The notes under the pieces: model-generated | Seen by the model: only the letters and a program-made list of their open reading frames with translations | Database searches by the model: none | What the model was told of the DNA's origin: nothing | Shown here: piece after piece, positions 1 through 11,240 of the stretch | How positions within the stretch are numbered: position 1 is the stretch's first letter | Layout: every line of letters begins with the position of its first letter | NCBI RefSeq assembly: GCF_000165425.1 | Contig: NW_001799632.1 | Span: 270,207-334,206 of the forward strand | DNA length: 64,000 bases | DNA from: Paramecium tetraurelia | Lineage: Eukaryota; Ciliophora; Oligohymenophorea; Peniculida; Parameciidae | Direction of reading: 5' to 3' | Translations under genes and position numbers: made by a program

Positions 1-89
1 GAGGGACATCGTCGATGGCTGTTACATCTGATCTTTTAATTAATTACATGATTTTTTATAAGATATAATGCGTTCTTCTGTTATTTAAA

Positions 90-340
90 TGAGATTATGG
101 AATTTAAAAAAAATTAGAATTATAAAACTTTAAGGCTGTTCTTAAATTAAGTTGTGATTCTTTGCTTCTATAATAGATTATTAGAGCATATCAAACTCTA
201 AAAATAGATAATAAGAATAATTTTTTGGCAATTGAATAAATTTGCTATTAGATCTTTAATAATAAGTTAGAAAATATAAATCTGAAGTTGAAATTTTATT
301 GTATCTTTATGATATAAATCAAAAAACAAAAATAAAAAAA
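90..340 (+). pseudogene. possible tail of a decayed gene
   Basis: One plus-strand frame (TAA/TAG read as Gln) is open from a TGA near position 97 to beyond 340. It reads like a helical protein (LKLSCDSLLLQQIIRAYQ then a Lys/Asn/Leu-rich stretch). It has no start codon, shares its frame with an upstream TGA, and runs into the 3' end of the antisense BET gene. I see no family. It may be the remnant of a gene lying mostly left of the window, or chance. Confidence 0.2.
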
Positions 341-342
341 AC

Positions 343-1463
343 TCATACAGATTCTTCAGCATCACTGCTAAATGAACTGTCTCCAGTGTCAGTTTGCTTT
401 AATTGTGAAACTGGCTATGGAGCATGATTATATGTATTATTTGCTGCATGAACCTAAAATATTTATCAAATTAATACAATTCTATCATTTTTTTCTTAAG
501 TTTTACTATCTTCTGCTGCTTTTTTACTTTGTTGTTTTTTTAAATATTCAAGTTTTGTGTTTACATATTTCTCCAATTATCTTGTCTTTTTAACAGGTAA
601 AGTATCGATATCAAATTCTAATTCATCATTTTATTCTTAAATTTTCAATCCATCAGAAACTATTTCCCAAACTCCTCTGAGATGTTCGGGAGGTAAGCTA
701 TTTATGTTTGAAACTAAGGCTCTTTTTTCCTACATATTCATAGGTTGTTCCATTAGGCTTGGTTGTTTTCTAATATTAAAATTGGGTATTTTACATTGGC
801 TTTTTGTTATGTTAATTATTGTGATTACTATTGCTATTAGTTTATTACATGGGAGGTGGCTTTTTCTATTTTTCCTATTTTAGTGGTTGCTCAACAACTT
901 ATTTTTATGGATAAGGCTTATCTAATTCTTTGTATAATTCATTAAAATGCTATTCTAATTCTTGAGTCATTGCATATAATTAGGTGCCTTTGTTATTCAT
1001 GGCATAGGACATTTACCAGATTTTTTTTATATCTCCCCAAAATTACGTGGCAGTAAGATACTCATCTAAATTAAGATTGGATAAGTTAAGTACTGTTTTT
1101 TAGATTTTATTCAACAATTTATAAGTCAACGTATTCGAATTCTTAAGGATAATTAACATTTTCTAATTTCCTTAGAAATGGAGCTGCTAACTAGTGTTTT
1201 TTTAATTTTTAGAGTAATGCTAAGCATCTTTTCATTTCATCAGTATTTTCTGCTCTATAAGGAGGTGCTACATATGTCTTTTTTGTGACTTTATTCTCCT
1301 CATCTGATGAAATATCCTATTAAAATTTCTAAAATTTTATTATTTGATTAGCAAACTTTAACATCTCTTTTTGATTATCTGCTTAAATTAATGCTAAAAC
1401 CAGGGGGTAATCTCTTTGCAACCACTCTTGCTTATTCTGAAGTTAAGTGGACTTAAAAAACAT
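343..1463 (-). CDS. BET-family bromodomain protein (bromodomain + NET domain)
   Basis: Reads acetylated histone tails and would act in the nucleus on chromatin and transcription. After removal of three introns (28, 25 and 24 nt; the first at 1066-1093) the model gives 347 residues. A single bromodomain lies in the N-terminal half: the ZA region includes APFLRKLENVNYPQEF and the C-terminal helices include the stretch FWGDIKKIW to HFNELY. It is followed by a basic, Gln/Asn-rich linker and a clear NET (extra-terminal) domain beginning LPPEHLRGVWEIVSDG and containing ELEFDIDTLPVKKTRQLE. The tail is acidic and serine-rich (SSFSSDAEESV), as in BET proteins. Most animal BETs carry two bromodomains; one is usual in plants and protists. 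The start at 1463 is the nearest in-frame ATG and leaves a short N-terminus. TGA stop at 343-345. Confidence 0.85.
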
Positions 1464-3008
1464 CTTCGATTTGCTAGATATCAAAAATTTAAATTTAGTT
1501 ATACACAAAAGGTCGTCATAGCTTCAATAACGATTTCTAGAGTAAGAGAGATTCTTTGGAAAACAAATTATTTTAATTATTATTTTTTGTTTATTCACCT
1601 TAAAAATCTTGATAAAAAAATGACCGGGGGTGGAAAAAATACATGATTAAAAATTAAAATAAGTTTGAGAGGTAATTATATTTTTTGAATAGAAAACTAT
1701 TATTTTTGATGCCTCTCAAACAAAAGCATAACTTTATAATATTACATGAGTATTTAAGCTCTTTATAAATCTTCAATCTGTTCTAAATAATAAATTATTA
1801 TATGTACAAGTCATTCATTTCGTGAAGATTGAATTAGTTTACAAATTTGACATCCTCCTTAGGGTCATTTGTTTATAATATCTTTCCAATTGGTTGATTC
1901 ATTGAAATGATTTTGAAAGCAATTCATGTTCATCAAAAAATATTAATTAAATTAATATAGAAATAAACTCTTTTTTCAATTATCAACAAATACTTATATA
2001 CTAATTCTATTATTCCATATTTATGATCAATGTGTTATATAATTCTATTTATCATCAAAATACTATTTATTTTATGAATAAAATTTGGAAAATACAAATT
2101 TATTAAAAAAAAGAGATGGCTTTTTGCTACTATTGATTAAACTAAATTGCAAAATGCTTGATTGATGCAAAATAATAATATTTCCATTTTTAATTTTTGA
2201 AATTGATATGCCACTTTGTTGATAATCAACTTAATCATTTCAATTTTAATTGAAAAATTTCATTATTTTATCTCTCTAACTTGTTCAAACATTATTATTA
2301 TTTGAGAAATTAATCTCTTCTTGTTCATTTATGGTAACAATTGCATAGGTTCTTTATTATATATAAAAGTCATAATTTATAATTTTTCTATTATAATTTC
2401 TAAGACTACTTAAGAAATAAAGCAAAGCAAACTATCGTAGAATAAATGATTAAAATAATTGTATATTAATTTATATTCAAAATTAAGCAAAATTTTAAAT
2501 TTAGAAAAAGTTATTAATTGTTTTATTCAGAAGATACATAAACACAAACATAAGATATATTTCATGACTTTACTCTTACTTAGCTATTTACCTAAATTAA
2601 AAGCTATTTATCCTAATTAAATCTAATAGAGTTATTTTAGACAATAAAGAAATTGTTCACCAATAGCTATTATGAGCTTTTAATCTTCACATTTATAGTG
2701 TACTATAACTATTATTTTTGTCAGGGTTAACTTTACATAATTTTTAATCTTAAATATGACATTATCAAAATCCTTCAAATTGAATTCAATAATAAGTATG
2801 AATTTTAATAAGAAATTTATTTGAAAACGTCATTAGTCTTTTGAGTTAAACCTCGTAATAATTGACCCAATTAGATTTCAAGATTTGAATGTTAAGATAA
2901 ATTACCAGATCATTTATAGAATATTTTAATATTTTAATCATTCATATATAAATCGGATAGATATAATTTCCTTTATATTAGTAAAAATTAAATACCTTCT
3001 GGATAAAA
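1464..3008. other. long AT-rich spacer with a probable gene relic
   Basis: About 1.5 kb, far longer than the usual spacers here, without an intact gene. On the minus strand between roughly 1750 and 2330 short protein-like pieces alternate with in-frame TGAs. Examples are a stretch containing DIINK, stop, PQGGCQICKLIQSS, and another reading EMIKLIINKVAYQFQKLKME. These suggest a decayed minus-strand gene. I see nothing interpretable from 2400 to 3000. Confidence 0.3.
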
Positions 3009-6000
3009 TGGAAAATTTAGAAATTGCTGATTCCGAAAAATTTATTGCTTACAAACTTACTTCATCAAAATGTAATGTTTTTATTTAAATTAAGGTTGGA
3101 AAAAACTCTTGTAGGAATAAATAAATGTTGAAAAATAAGCAAGATCTCACATTTCTGTATTACTCTCCAAATTCAATAAAAGAGCTCTAATACTTTATAA
3201 TGGCTTCCTAAAATATGGTAATATCGATGCAAAATTAACACCAAAATATGAGATTAATATTAATAATTTGGTAGATGTAAGGTGTGAATTCTAAATTGAA
3301 AAGGCTCCATATAGAAATCAATTTTCTTATGGATATTACTTAGGTCGTTAAAAAAACTAAGAAATAATTTTCTAATTTACATTTAATTTTAAGAGAAAGC
3401 ACTTGAGATATTTTAAAAAGAATTAATCAATCAAAGATAGTTATTTTTTGGATGAGAAAGATGAGAAAAATTTGGAGTGTTGGATTTTTAAAGGAAAATT
3501 AGATAAAGAATCCCAATGAGTAATTTCAAAATACATAGATTTGTTGATAAAATTATAATATGATAAGAAAAATGATCCAGGGCTTCTTAAAGAATTAGAA
3601 GAAATAAGATTGAGTTTTGACCCTAAACAACCATCAATTCTGCCGCCACCATGGCCTTCACTCCCAATTGATTATTACTTAATTAAATGAGATGACAACC
3701 AAAGGATTTTTAACTAAGATGAGCCATACCTATTAGTCAATTTAACTTTACTGAAATACTAAAAGAATATTAATTTATAAAGTCCTTTAGTTATTTGCCA
3801 AAATAAATATAATGAACATTAAATCTCTTTAATAATAAACACTAAAAAAATACAAGAAGGAATATTATTTATAGATTTAAATTTATTTTAGCAATAAAAA
3901 AATAGCTTTCAAGAAATATTATGTTAACCTAGTGAGAGCATTAATGAAGTTTAATTAATTTAATTTTGTTTAGATGACGAGAGGCAAAAAAGTTAAGGAG
4001 ATAGTAGTTTATAACTACATTATAAAGTAAATAAGATAAATAATCAGAAATAGAAAGTTAATAATTAACCCTCATCATAAGTACCAAATACAAATAGTTT
4101 TAACAATCCAAACGATTAATCGTAATTTGAAAAAAATTAAAATAAGTTTGATCCACCAAATAATGAAACTTAACAAAAAGATGATTAATTTGAAATTAAT
4201 AATAAAAAGGAAATTACAGATGTGATCAATACAAATGATTTGGAACTTCCTTTAGATGGAACTAAAGTAAAAAACTACAATTAATAGACTGAAGTACTTA
4301 ATACTGGTACTTTAAATGGTCCCTTGGATGAAACTTAAATCAATACCTAAAACTAAGACAATTCAGTAATTAATACAAATAATATCAAACCTCCTTTAGA
4401 TGGAACTTAAATGAATATCTAAAAATAAGATAATTCAGTAATTAACACATAGAATATCAAGCCTCCTTTAGATAGAACTTAAATCAATAACTAAAATTAA
4501 GACAATTCAGTAGTTAATACAAAGAATATCAAACCTCCTTATGATGGAAATTAAATGAATATATAAAATTAAGATAATTAAGTAATTAAATACAAATAAT
4601 ATCAAACCTCCTTTAGATAGAACTTAAATCAATAACTAAAATTAAGACAATTCAGTAGTTAATACAAAGAATATCAAACCTCCTTTAGATGGAACTTAAA
4701 TGAATATCTAAAATTAAGATAATTCAGTAATTAATACAAATAATATCAAACCTCCTTTAGATAGAACTTAAATCAATAACTAAAATTAAAGACAATTCAG
4801 TAGTTATAATACAAAGAATATCAAACCTCCTTTAGATGGAACTTAAATGAATAACTAAAATTAAGATAATTCAGTAATTAACACAAAGAATATCAAGCCT
4901 CCTTTAGATAGAACTTAAATCAATAACTAAAATTAAGACAATTCAGTAGTTAATACGAAGAATATCAAACCTCCGTTAGATGGAACTTAAATGAATAACT
5001 AAAATTAAGATAATTCAGTAATTAACACAAAGAATATCAAACCTCCTTTAGATAGAACTTAAATCAATAACTAAAATTAAGACAATTCAGTAGTTAATAC
5101 GAAGAATATCAAACCTCCGTTAGATGGAACTTAAATGAATAACTAAAATTAAGATAATTCAGTAATTAACACAAAGAATATCAAGCCTCCTTTAGATAGA
5201 ACTTAAATCAATAACTAAAATTAAGATAATTCAGTAGTTAATACAAAGAATATCAAACCTCCGTTAGATGGAACTTAAATGAATAACTAAAATTAAGATA
5301 ATTCAGTAATTAACACAAAGAATATCAAGCCTCCTTTAGATAGAACTTAAATCAATAAATAAAAGATTAAGATAATCCAGTAATTAATACAAATGACTTT
5401 AATTGTGCTTCGGATAGCCCTTAATTGAATAATTTTCAATTTCATTCAAAAGGATAATATCTTAAATAAAGTAATTAAGTTGAATCGAAACCCACCCATA
5501 AAAATTAATCTAAAAATAACTAATTTTAATAAACATAATCATCTACATCTGAAAACTTTATTTTACTTCATAGGCTTCGTGATAATTATTAAAGTTTCAT
5601 CTAACATGTTTAAAATAAAATAGATCTACAATATATTAATATTTCATAAATTTTTTAGATAATTGATATTCAAAAATAAACTACTTAAAATGCAGATCCC
5701 TTATTTACTACTTTTAGTCTGGATTTAACATCTTTGAAATAATAAGAAAGATAATAAATTTAAGAATATGAATTTTATACAAATATTTGTTCTATTATTT
5801 TTACTGAAACATCAATTGCCCCTTTGCAAAACTCTATATTTTTATAAGGATTTTAGAACGCTTGTAAGAAACCATAAATACACAATTAAGAACCAGTTTA
5901 AATTGTTACATTTGATTCGGATTGATTAATATAGAATCCTGTTTCATTAATATTCTTTATAGCAAAAATATAATTTTACTTAACTAGAATTAAAAATGTC

Positions 6001-6430
6001 TGTAAATAATATAATAATTTTATTCATTATTAATTTTCGAAATATATTACCATTTAAATTTATAATTTTCCACCTAAAATTCATATCAAGTTTAGTATAA
6101 ACTTATTGTTTCGAAATCGTCTGAAAAACTTTGAAACTATTTTGCAATATTCTTCAAAAGGTTGAGGAAAGTAAATAAATCATAATAAATTTATAAGAGT
6201 AATATTTTCAATTTTATAATATTTTCAGCAAATTTGATTAATTCAGAAACTATTTATAATAATTCTTAGTTAGAAACTGATAAAATGATTAGAAGAATCT
6301 GATAATGTAATAGAACTCAAGAAAAATATAAAGTAATATCTTAGATTTTACAAATTGATACATTTTCCTACAAATGTTTAGATTATAAGATAGTATTTAA
6401 TTATGAATATTATTCAACATCTTCTTGATA
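3009..6430 (+). pseudogene. large decayed gene with a tandem-repeat midsection
   Basis: Starts at ATG 3009 (MENLEIADSEKFIAYKLTSS) and reads as a protein for about 3.4 kb, but with repeated damage. In-frame TGAs lie at 3517-3519, 3688-3690 and 5923-5925, with further ones after about 6160. There is a frame change near 3220 that may be an unusual 35-nt intron. Single-base insertions occur inside the repeat block at about 4588, 4789 and 4805. Coding character resumes in the same frame after each TGA (for example LIQNPVSLIFF after 5925). The N-terminal third is non-repetitive. The middle is the 69-bp repeat array. The C-terminal part (about 5450-6160) is again ordinary sequence. No family is recognised. 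Either a degenerating duplicate or, less likely, an expressed gene with readthrough. Confidence 0.6.
4290..5400 (+). repeat. 69-bp (23-codon) tandem repeat, about 15 copies
   Basis: Each unit encodes a version of NIKPPLDGTQMNIQNQDNSV. Two sub-types alternate (PPLDG...M and PPLDR...I), giving a 138-bp higher-order period. The copies from about 4880 to 5330 are almost identical, including the alternation, which points to recent expansion or gene conversion of pairs. Copies near 4588 and 4790-4805 carry extra A or AT bases that break the frame, and the block sits inside a gene with in-frame TGAs. Confidence 0.85.
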
Positions 6431-7254
6431 ACTAATTTCAATCCTATTACTAATAAATTTTATGTAAATACTTTTCTTCTATTGGGTTTTTCTATTAAAT
6501 CCTAATAATTCCTTAATTCTTTATTTAAAACATTTACATTTAAGAAATAAACAATTTAATAAATACACAATACATTAAAATAATATTTTTGGTTTGAAAA
6601 ATTAAAAACATTTTCCAATTCCATTTATCAGTATTTATTTCTAATCCTTTTTTATATTCATTTGACTTAAATTATATTCATTATTAATAAGATTATTTAA
6701 TCTTGTTGCTTATTCTCATTCTCACTTTTAAATTATCTAGTGTTTATTTTTTGTTATAGATTTTGCAGATAATGTGATTATGCATGTGTATACTGATTAT
6801 TTATTTAGATTAAAATGTAAAAATGCTCATTATTGCTTCTTTAATAATTATTAGAAAATTTAAAAATATTATACTCTTATTTCTCATTTATTTTTGGGTT
6901 TCCTTCTCCATTATTATTTTTATAAATTTTTCTCAGAAGATTAATGGTAAGGATCCATTAGATTTTTATATTTCTAAAGAATCTTCAATATTCTGAATGT
7001 TTTAAGCAATTTGATTTTATTCAGTAAAGAATAGTTCTTCTATCAATATTATAATGTTGAAATATATATCTGTTTGATTTATTAATTTAATTCAACTTTT
7101 TGGAATCCTTAATTTAAGTTGATAAATTTCTTTCAAATTGAACAATTTTTATTCTGTAATTTGGAACTCAGATTGAATAGAATTTAATATTTTATAAGTT
7201 TAATTAAATGTCGTTTATAATCTATAAATTTGTAAAATATAGTAAACTCTATAA
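6431..7254. other. AT-rich spacer with a possible minus-strand relic
   Basis: No intact gene. On the minus strand between about 6890 and 7180 one frame reads as protein (pieces such as KIVQFERNLSTQIKDSKK and NRYIFQHYNIDRRTILY) but is broken by at least three TGAs. This is best seen as another decayed fragment. Nothing is recognised in 6431-6880. Confidence 0.3.
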
Positions 7255-10047
7255 TCATAATAACTTTAGTTTCTCCATTATACATTTGAGTTTCTTTACT
7301 TATAGGGGTTTATTCAATACTTCTATCATGCCAACTTGCTTGCATTGTTCAAGATCTGACTTACTAGTAAAAGCTGTAAACCCCACTATAGGAATTGGTT
7401 TAAGTTGCCCTTATTAAAACTTTTATTTAAGTATTCTCGTGGTTTACCATCCATCTAAGACAGGCATTTGACAATCCATTAAAATTAGTAAATATTTACG
7501 GCAAAGTTAACCGCATGACTTTTTTTACTCAATCATTTTAATTGCTTATTAACCATTATAAGCGGTTTCAATTTCAAAATTGAATTTTTGCAATATACAA
7601 GTTAAGGATTACTAATTAAATATTTCATCATCAACTGAAAGAATGGTTCTGCAGTTACATTTTTAGTATTTCTATTCTTGTGATTTTTGAATTTTAAAAT
7701 TTTTGGTCTTATCAATCCATCCATTCGTATATAATTGATTTAACTCAGAAACCAAATGATTTTATGCATCAGGAATCTTCATGAATTCATCAATAGCAGT
7801 ATATGATGTTAATGACTTATTTAAAATTTACTTGCTTTCTGTTTAACTTTTAATTGTAATTAACAATCCATTATATTCATCTAAATCAGGCAATGTCAAT
7901 ATTTGATTATGTGTCTTTAAATTTTTTCTTGTTTTTACATAATAATCATAAATATTGACATGATTTGAAATTCTAAATTGTACAGTGGTTCCTAAACCCA
8001 AACCCAAAGAATTAATAATAAGATCATTATTTTGAAGAGGTCCCAAGTATCGTAATAGCATTTGAGACAAAATCAATCCAAAGCCATTCCAATCTTAAGT
8101 CGAAGTGTGATGATCTTTTAAGACATTCTGAATTTGGTTTAACTTTTCAGAGGTTATCCCTACTCCTTCATCGGCAATTGTGAATTCAATATTGTTATAT
8201 TAATTGTCTGCGTTAATGGTAACCAAAACATACCCGTGTTGTGAATATTTTAATGCATTATAAAGCAGATTAACTAATATTTAAAGTAATCTTTGATAAT
8301 CAGATTTGATTGTAGGTGGAATATTGTAATCTACTTTAAAGGCTAATCCAATTTTTTTGGCTTTGAATTCAAATTTGAATAATTATGTTAATTCTTAAGT
8401 TAATTCTTTCAAATAGAACTCAGAATATTGCAATTCCAATATTTCAGCATTAATTTATGAAAAGTCTATAATATCATTAACAAGATGGGATTGTCTGGTT
8501 AGTGATGATAGTCCTGGTAATATGTAAGCATCTCGAATGTGTTTATCTAATCTATTATCAAGTAAAGCTGATTTAAAGAATAGTGTGGCACTGTTTAATG
8601 GAGTACGTAATTCGTGACTAAATGAACTGATCATTTTAGATTTGAATTCTTCTTACTCTTCAAATCTTTATAACTTATTTTATCTTGTGTAATCCTAAAT
8701 GATAACTGTCATTTCAACTTGATCAGGACTATAGAGTACCTTAAGATTCAAATGAATAACGTTATTAACATTCAATTAATATTTACAATATAGTTCTAGA
8801 GTGTGATCCTGGTCATTCAATTAATTATCAAAGAATCCATCTTACAGTTTATTGATTATTTGATTAAGTGAATATACCTTTTATGGGTGATGAATTTCAA
8901 ATTCGCTTATGTTTTTTGAAGATTCTGAACCTTTTTTTTTGTGTGTATGGTAAGATTATGTTAGAGTCCTTCCTGGGAATTCGACTTGAATATTGGCCTT
9001 GCTTTGCTTCATACTAAAGTAGTGTGAGTAATAGCTTCTTTTGTATTCAGATCCTTAATCAATGATTTTAAATTTCAATTGATTTAATAAATATGCTGGG
9101 TAATCATCGAGTTCTATCTGAAGAGTTTTGGTCATCATTTGATCTAGATACTAATTTTTATAAGTGAAATCGTTGGTATTTTTATCAATTAATGCGATTC
9201 CAACTGGTATACTTTTTAATCTTTGTTTCCAAATCTTATCTTAAAGTTAAGATTAATGACAAATTTCTATGGATATTTGTTCTGACTGCTTTAGTGGTCT
9301 TCCTGAAGACAATTAGATAGAAATATTGGATTTTTTAAACGGCAATTCATGATTGTCAAGAAATGAATCCATTTTACCTGAATTTGGTTGATCTAAATCA
9401 ATAAACTCCTTCATTTCTTTATGTGATGACTAGAGCTATAATTAATTCAATTGATTTTATAGTTATCGATTTTATATTTGTGATTGCTATAACTAAATTG
9501 AGCTCTTATTTGTAATTTTTTCAGCGATTGACCAAAATATTTATTATGGGGCTGAGGATATGAAATATACAAACATTGTCATAATCAAAAATAGTTGATC
9601 ATTTAATTGTTTATTTAACGTTGCACTTACGCTAGCGTAAAATATGACAGCATATTAGAAATTTAAGAAAAACTATTTTTTTTCAATGAGGGCTAAAATG
9701 GGTTGAGTATCAGATATGATGTAAAGTATTAAAGTAGTGCAATCATAAAAAGTGCGTTAAAAGAAAAATGATGTTATTAGTGCTATATTTGATAGTTTAT
9801 GGATGACAATCACAAAGGTTGTATGCTTCTTGATAAAAATGAGGGATGCTAAGCATTCTAAAATATTCAAAATCAAACAAATAAATAAGGCTGAAAAAGT
9901 ACATCTTATTGTAAGTACAACTGTCAATATAATACTACTTACAAAGAATAATTGAATTGGATAATAATTTTTCATTTATTTTAAACATTAATAATCTTTT
10001 TAGAGAGTCAAAATTATGCTAAGAAATAAAAGACTAGCACCAATCAT
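7255..10047 (-). CDS. membrane hybrid histidine kinase with receiver domain
   Basis: A phosphorelay sensor of 930 residues in one uninterrupted exon. The N-terminal quarter holds several hydrophobic segments (roughly residues 1-110), suggesting an integral membrane sensor. A middle region is PAS-like in position (with IPVGIALIDKNTNDF). The HisKA H-box is FSHELRTPLNS, with the phospho-acceptor His codon at 8614-8616. The HATPase domain shows an N-box (LLYNALKYS), a D-box (ADEGVGIT) and GFGLILS. The C-terminal receiver has DDE near its start, the phospho-acceptor Asp in LILMDCQMPVLDGW (7474-7476) and the conserved Lys in LNKPL. All catalytic residues appear present, so it should be active. The output partner is not visible. 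The start at 10047 is the first ATG downstream of the divergent neighbour, leaving 103 bp between the two starts. TGA stop at 7255-7257. Confidence 0.9.
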
Positions 10048-10150
10048 TACACAATATTATACAAATATTTAATTTTTGTGAATACCATAAATTTTCTAGA
10101 ATGCAGTCAGTAATCTGAATTCAATTATCCAAAATTAAATAAATATAAAT

Positions 10151-11177
10151 ATGCTGAAATTTGATTTATATCGTAAGTTGCCATAGGATTTGATAGAGCC
10201 ATCGAAATCAGGTGCATTGATCTCTTTTACATCATTGATTTTGATGTTTATATTATTTATTACAGAATTCTAGGTAATTCAAAGTCATAAGGAAAGGAAT
10301 ATCTCACTCAACAAGTATAAACAGAGATGTATATCGATTAAAATAAGGATGATAAACTTTTAGTTAATATGGATATCTCATTTCCTAATATGCCATGTGA
10401 TTTTATAAGTATAGATTAACAAGATGTAATCGGAACTCATTAATAAAATGTTGAAGGAGAGCTGTACAAAAGCAGAACACTAAATGGGAAAGTCATTGAT
10501 AAATATGTAAAAATTAAATAGTAATTATTTAGTTATCAACAAATGATTCATTGAATTTGGAGAGAGCCTAGTAAGCATACCAATAAAAAGAAGGCTGTGA
10601 TCTGGCTGGATATATCATAATAAGTAGAGTTCCTGGTAACTTCCATATATCTGCTCACCCATATGGAGGGTAAGTGAATATGGTACTGCCTTTTGTTGGA
10701 TTGTCAGTCATTGATTTATCGCATTCAATAAAACACCTGTCCTTTGGAAAATAAAATGACATATAAAAAATTAGGGAGAAGTTCAAATAAGGGCTGCTTA
10801 ATCCTTTAGATGGCATACGCAGAATAAAGACATAGGAACTAACAAATGTTGGAGTGACTCATCAATATTATATTTCTATTGTTCCAACACTCTACGTTGA
10901 CATCGATAATAAAGAATATTTTGTAAATCAATTTGCAGCCAATACAAACGAAGCTTAGACAACATAAATGCCCGCTGTTTACTTTCGATATGATATATCT
11001 CCTGTTACTGTCCAATTTACTAAATATTATGAAAGCTTTAATCATTTCATCGTCCAACTTTGTGCTATTCTGGGGGGAGTATTTACGATAGCTGGGATCA
11101 TAGATTCCATATTTTATGCATGTAATAGTAGATTTAATATTTAAGTACAGAAAACTATGGTTGTTTTGGAGTAATGA
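10151..11177 (+). CDS. ERGIC/Erv41-Erv46 family COPII cargo-receptor protein
   Basis: Predicted membrane protein cycling between ER and Golgi. The model has 325 residues with introns of 23 nt (just after ITEFQ) and 26 nt (after GKVIDKY). Family landmarks in order are the N-terminal FDLYRKLPQDLIEP followed by SGALISF and the first membrane segment ending ITEF, a luminal stretch with ISFPNMPC, the VPGNFHISAH block, IKHLSFG, and the C-terminal YDISPVTVQFT with a second membrane segment LCAILGGVFTIAGIIDS. The length is normal for the family. The start overlaps the characteristic FDLYRK motif, so it is well fixed. Sequence alone does not decide between the ERGIC1/Erv41 and ERGIC3/Erv46 branches: DLIEP favours the first, while the IVPTLY region fits both. 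Confidence 0.88.
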
Positions 11178-11240
11178 AAATGATAATTAAATTATTTATT
11201 GTCATACATATATGTGAGTATTTAAATAATAATTTATTAT

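Noticed and set aside
3009-6430. UGA used as a sense codon (Trp, Cys or Sec) in the broken frames
   Set aside because: Every clearly intact gene in the window ends exactly at TGA and none contains it in frame. Frameshifts accompany the TGAs in this locus, which fits decay better.
10671-10708. A 38-nt intron in the ERGIC-family gene
   Set aside because: It has GT and AG ends, but removing it breaks the frame. Read through, the sequence stays in frame and joins the two conserved blocks.
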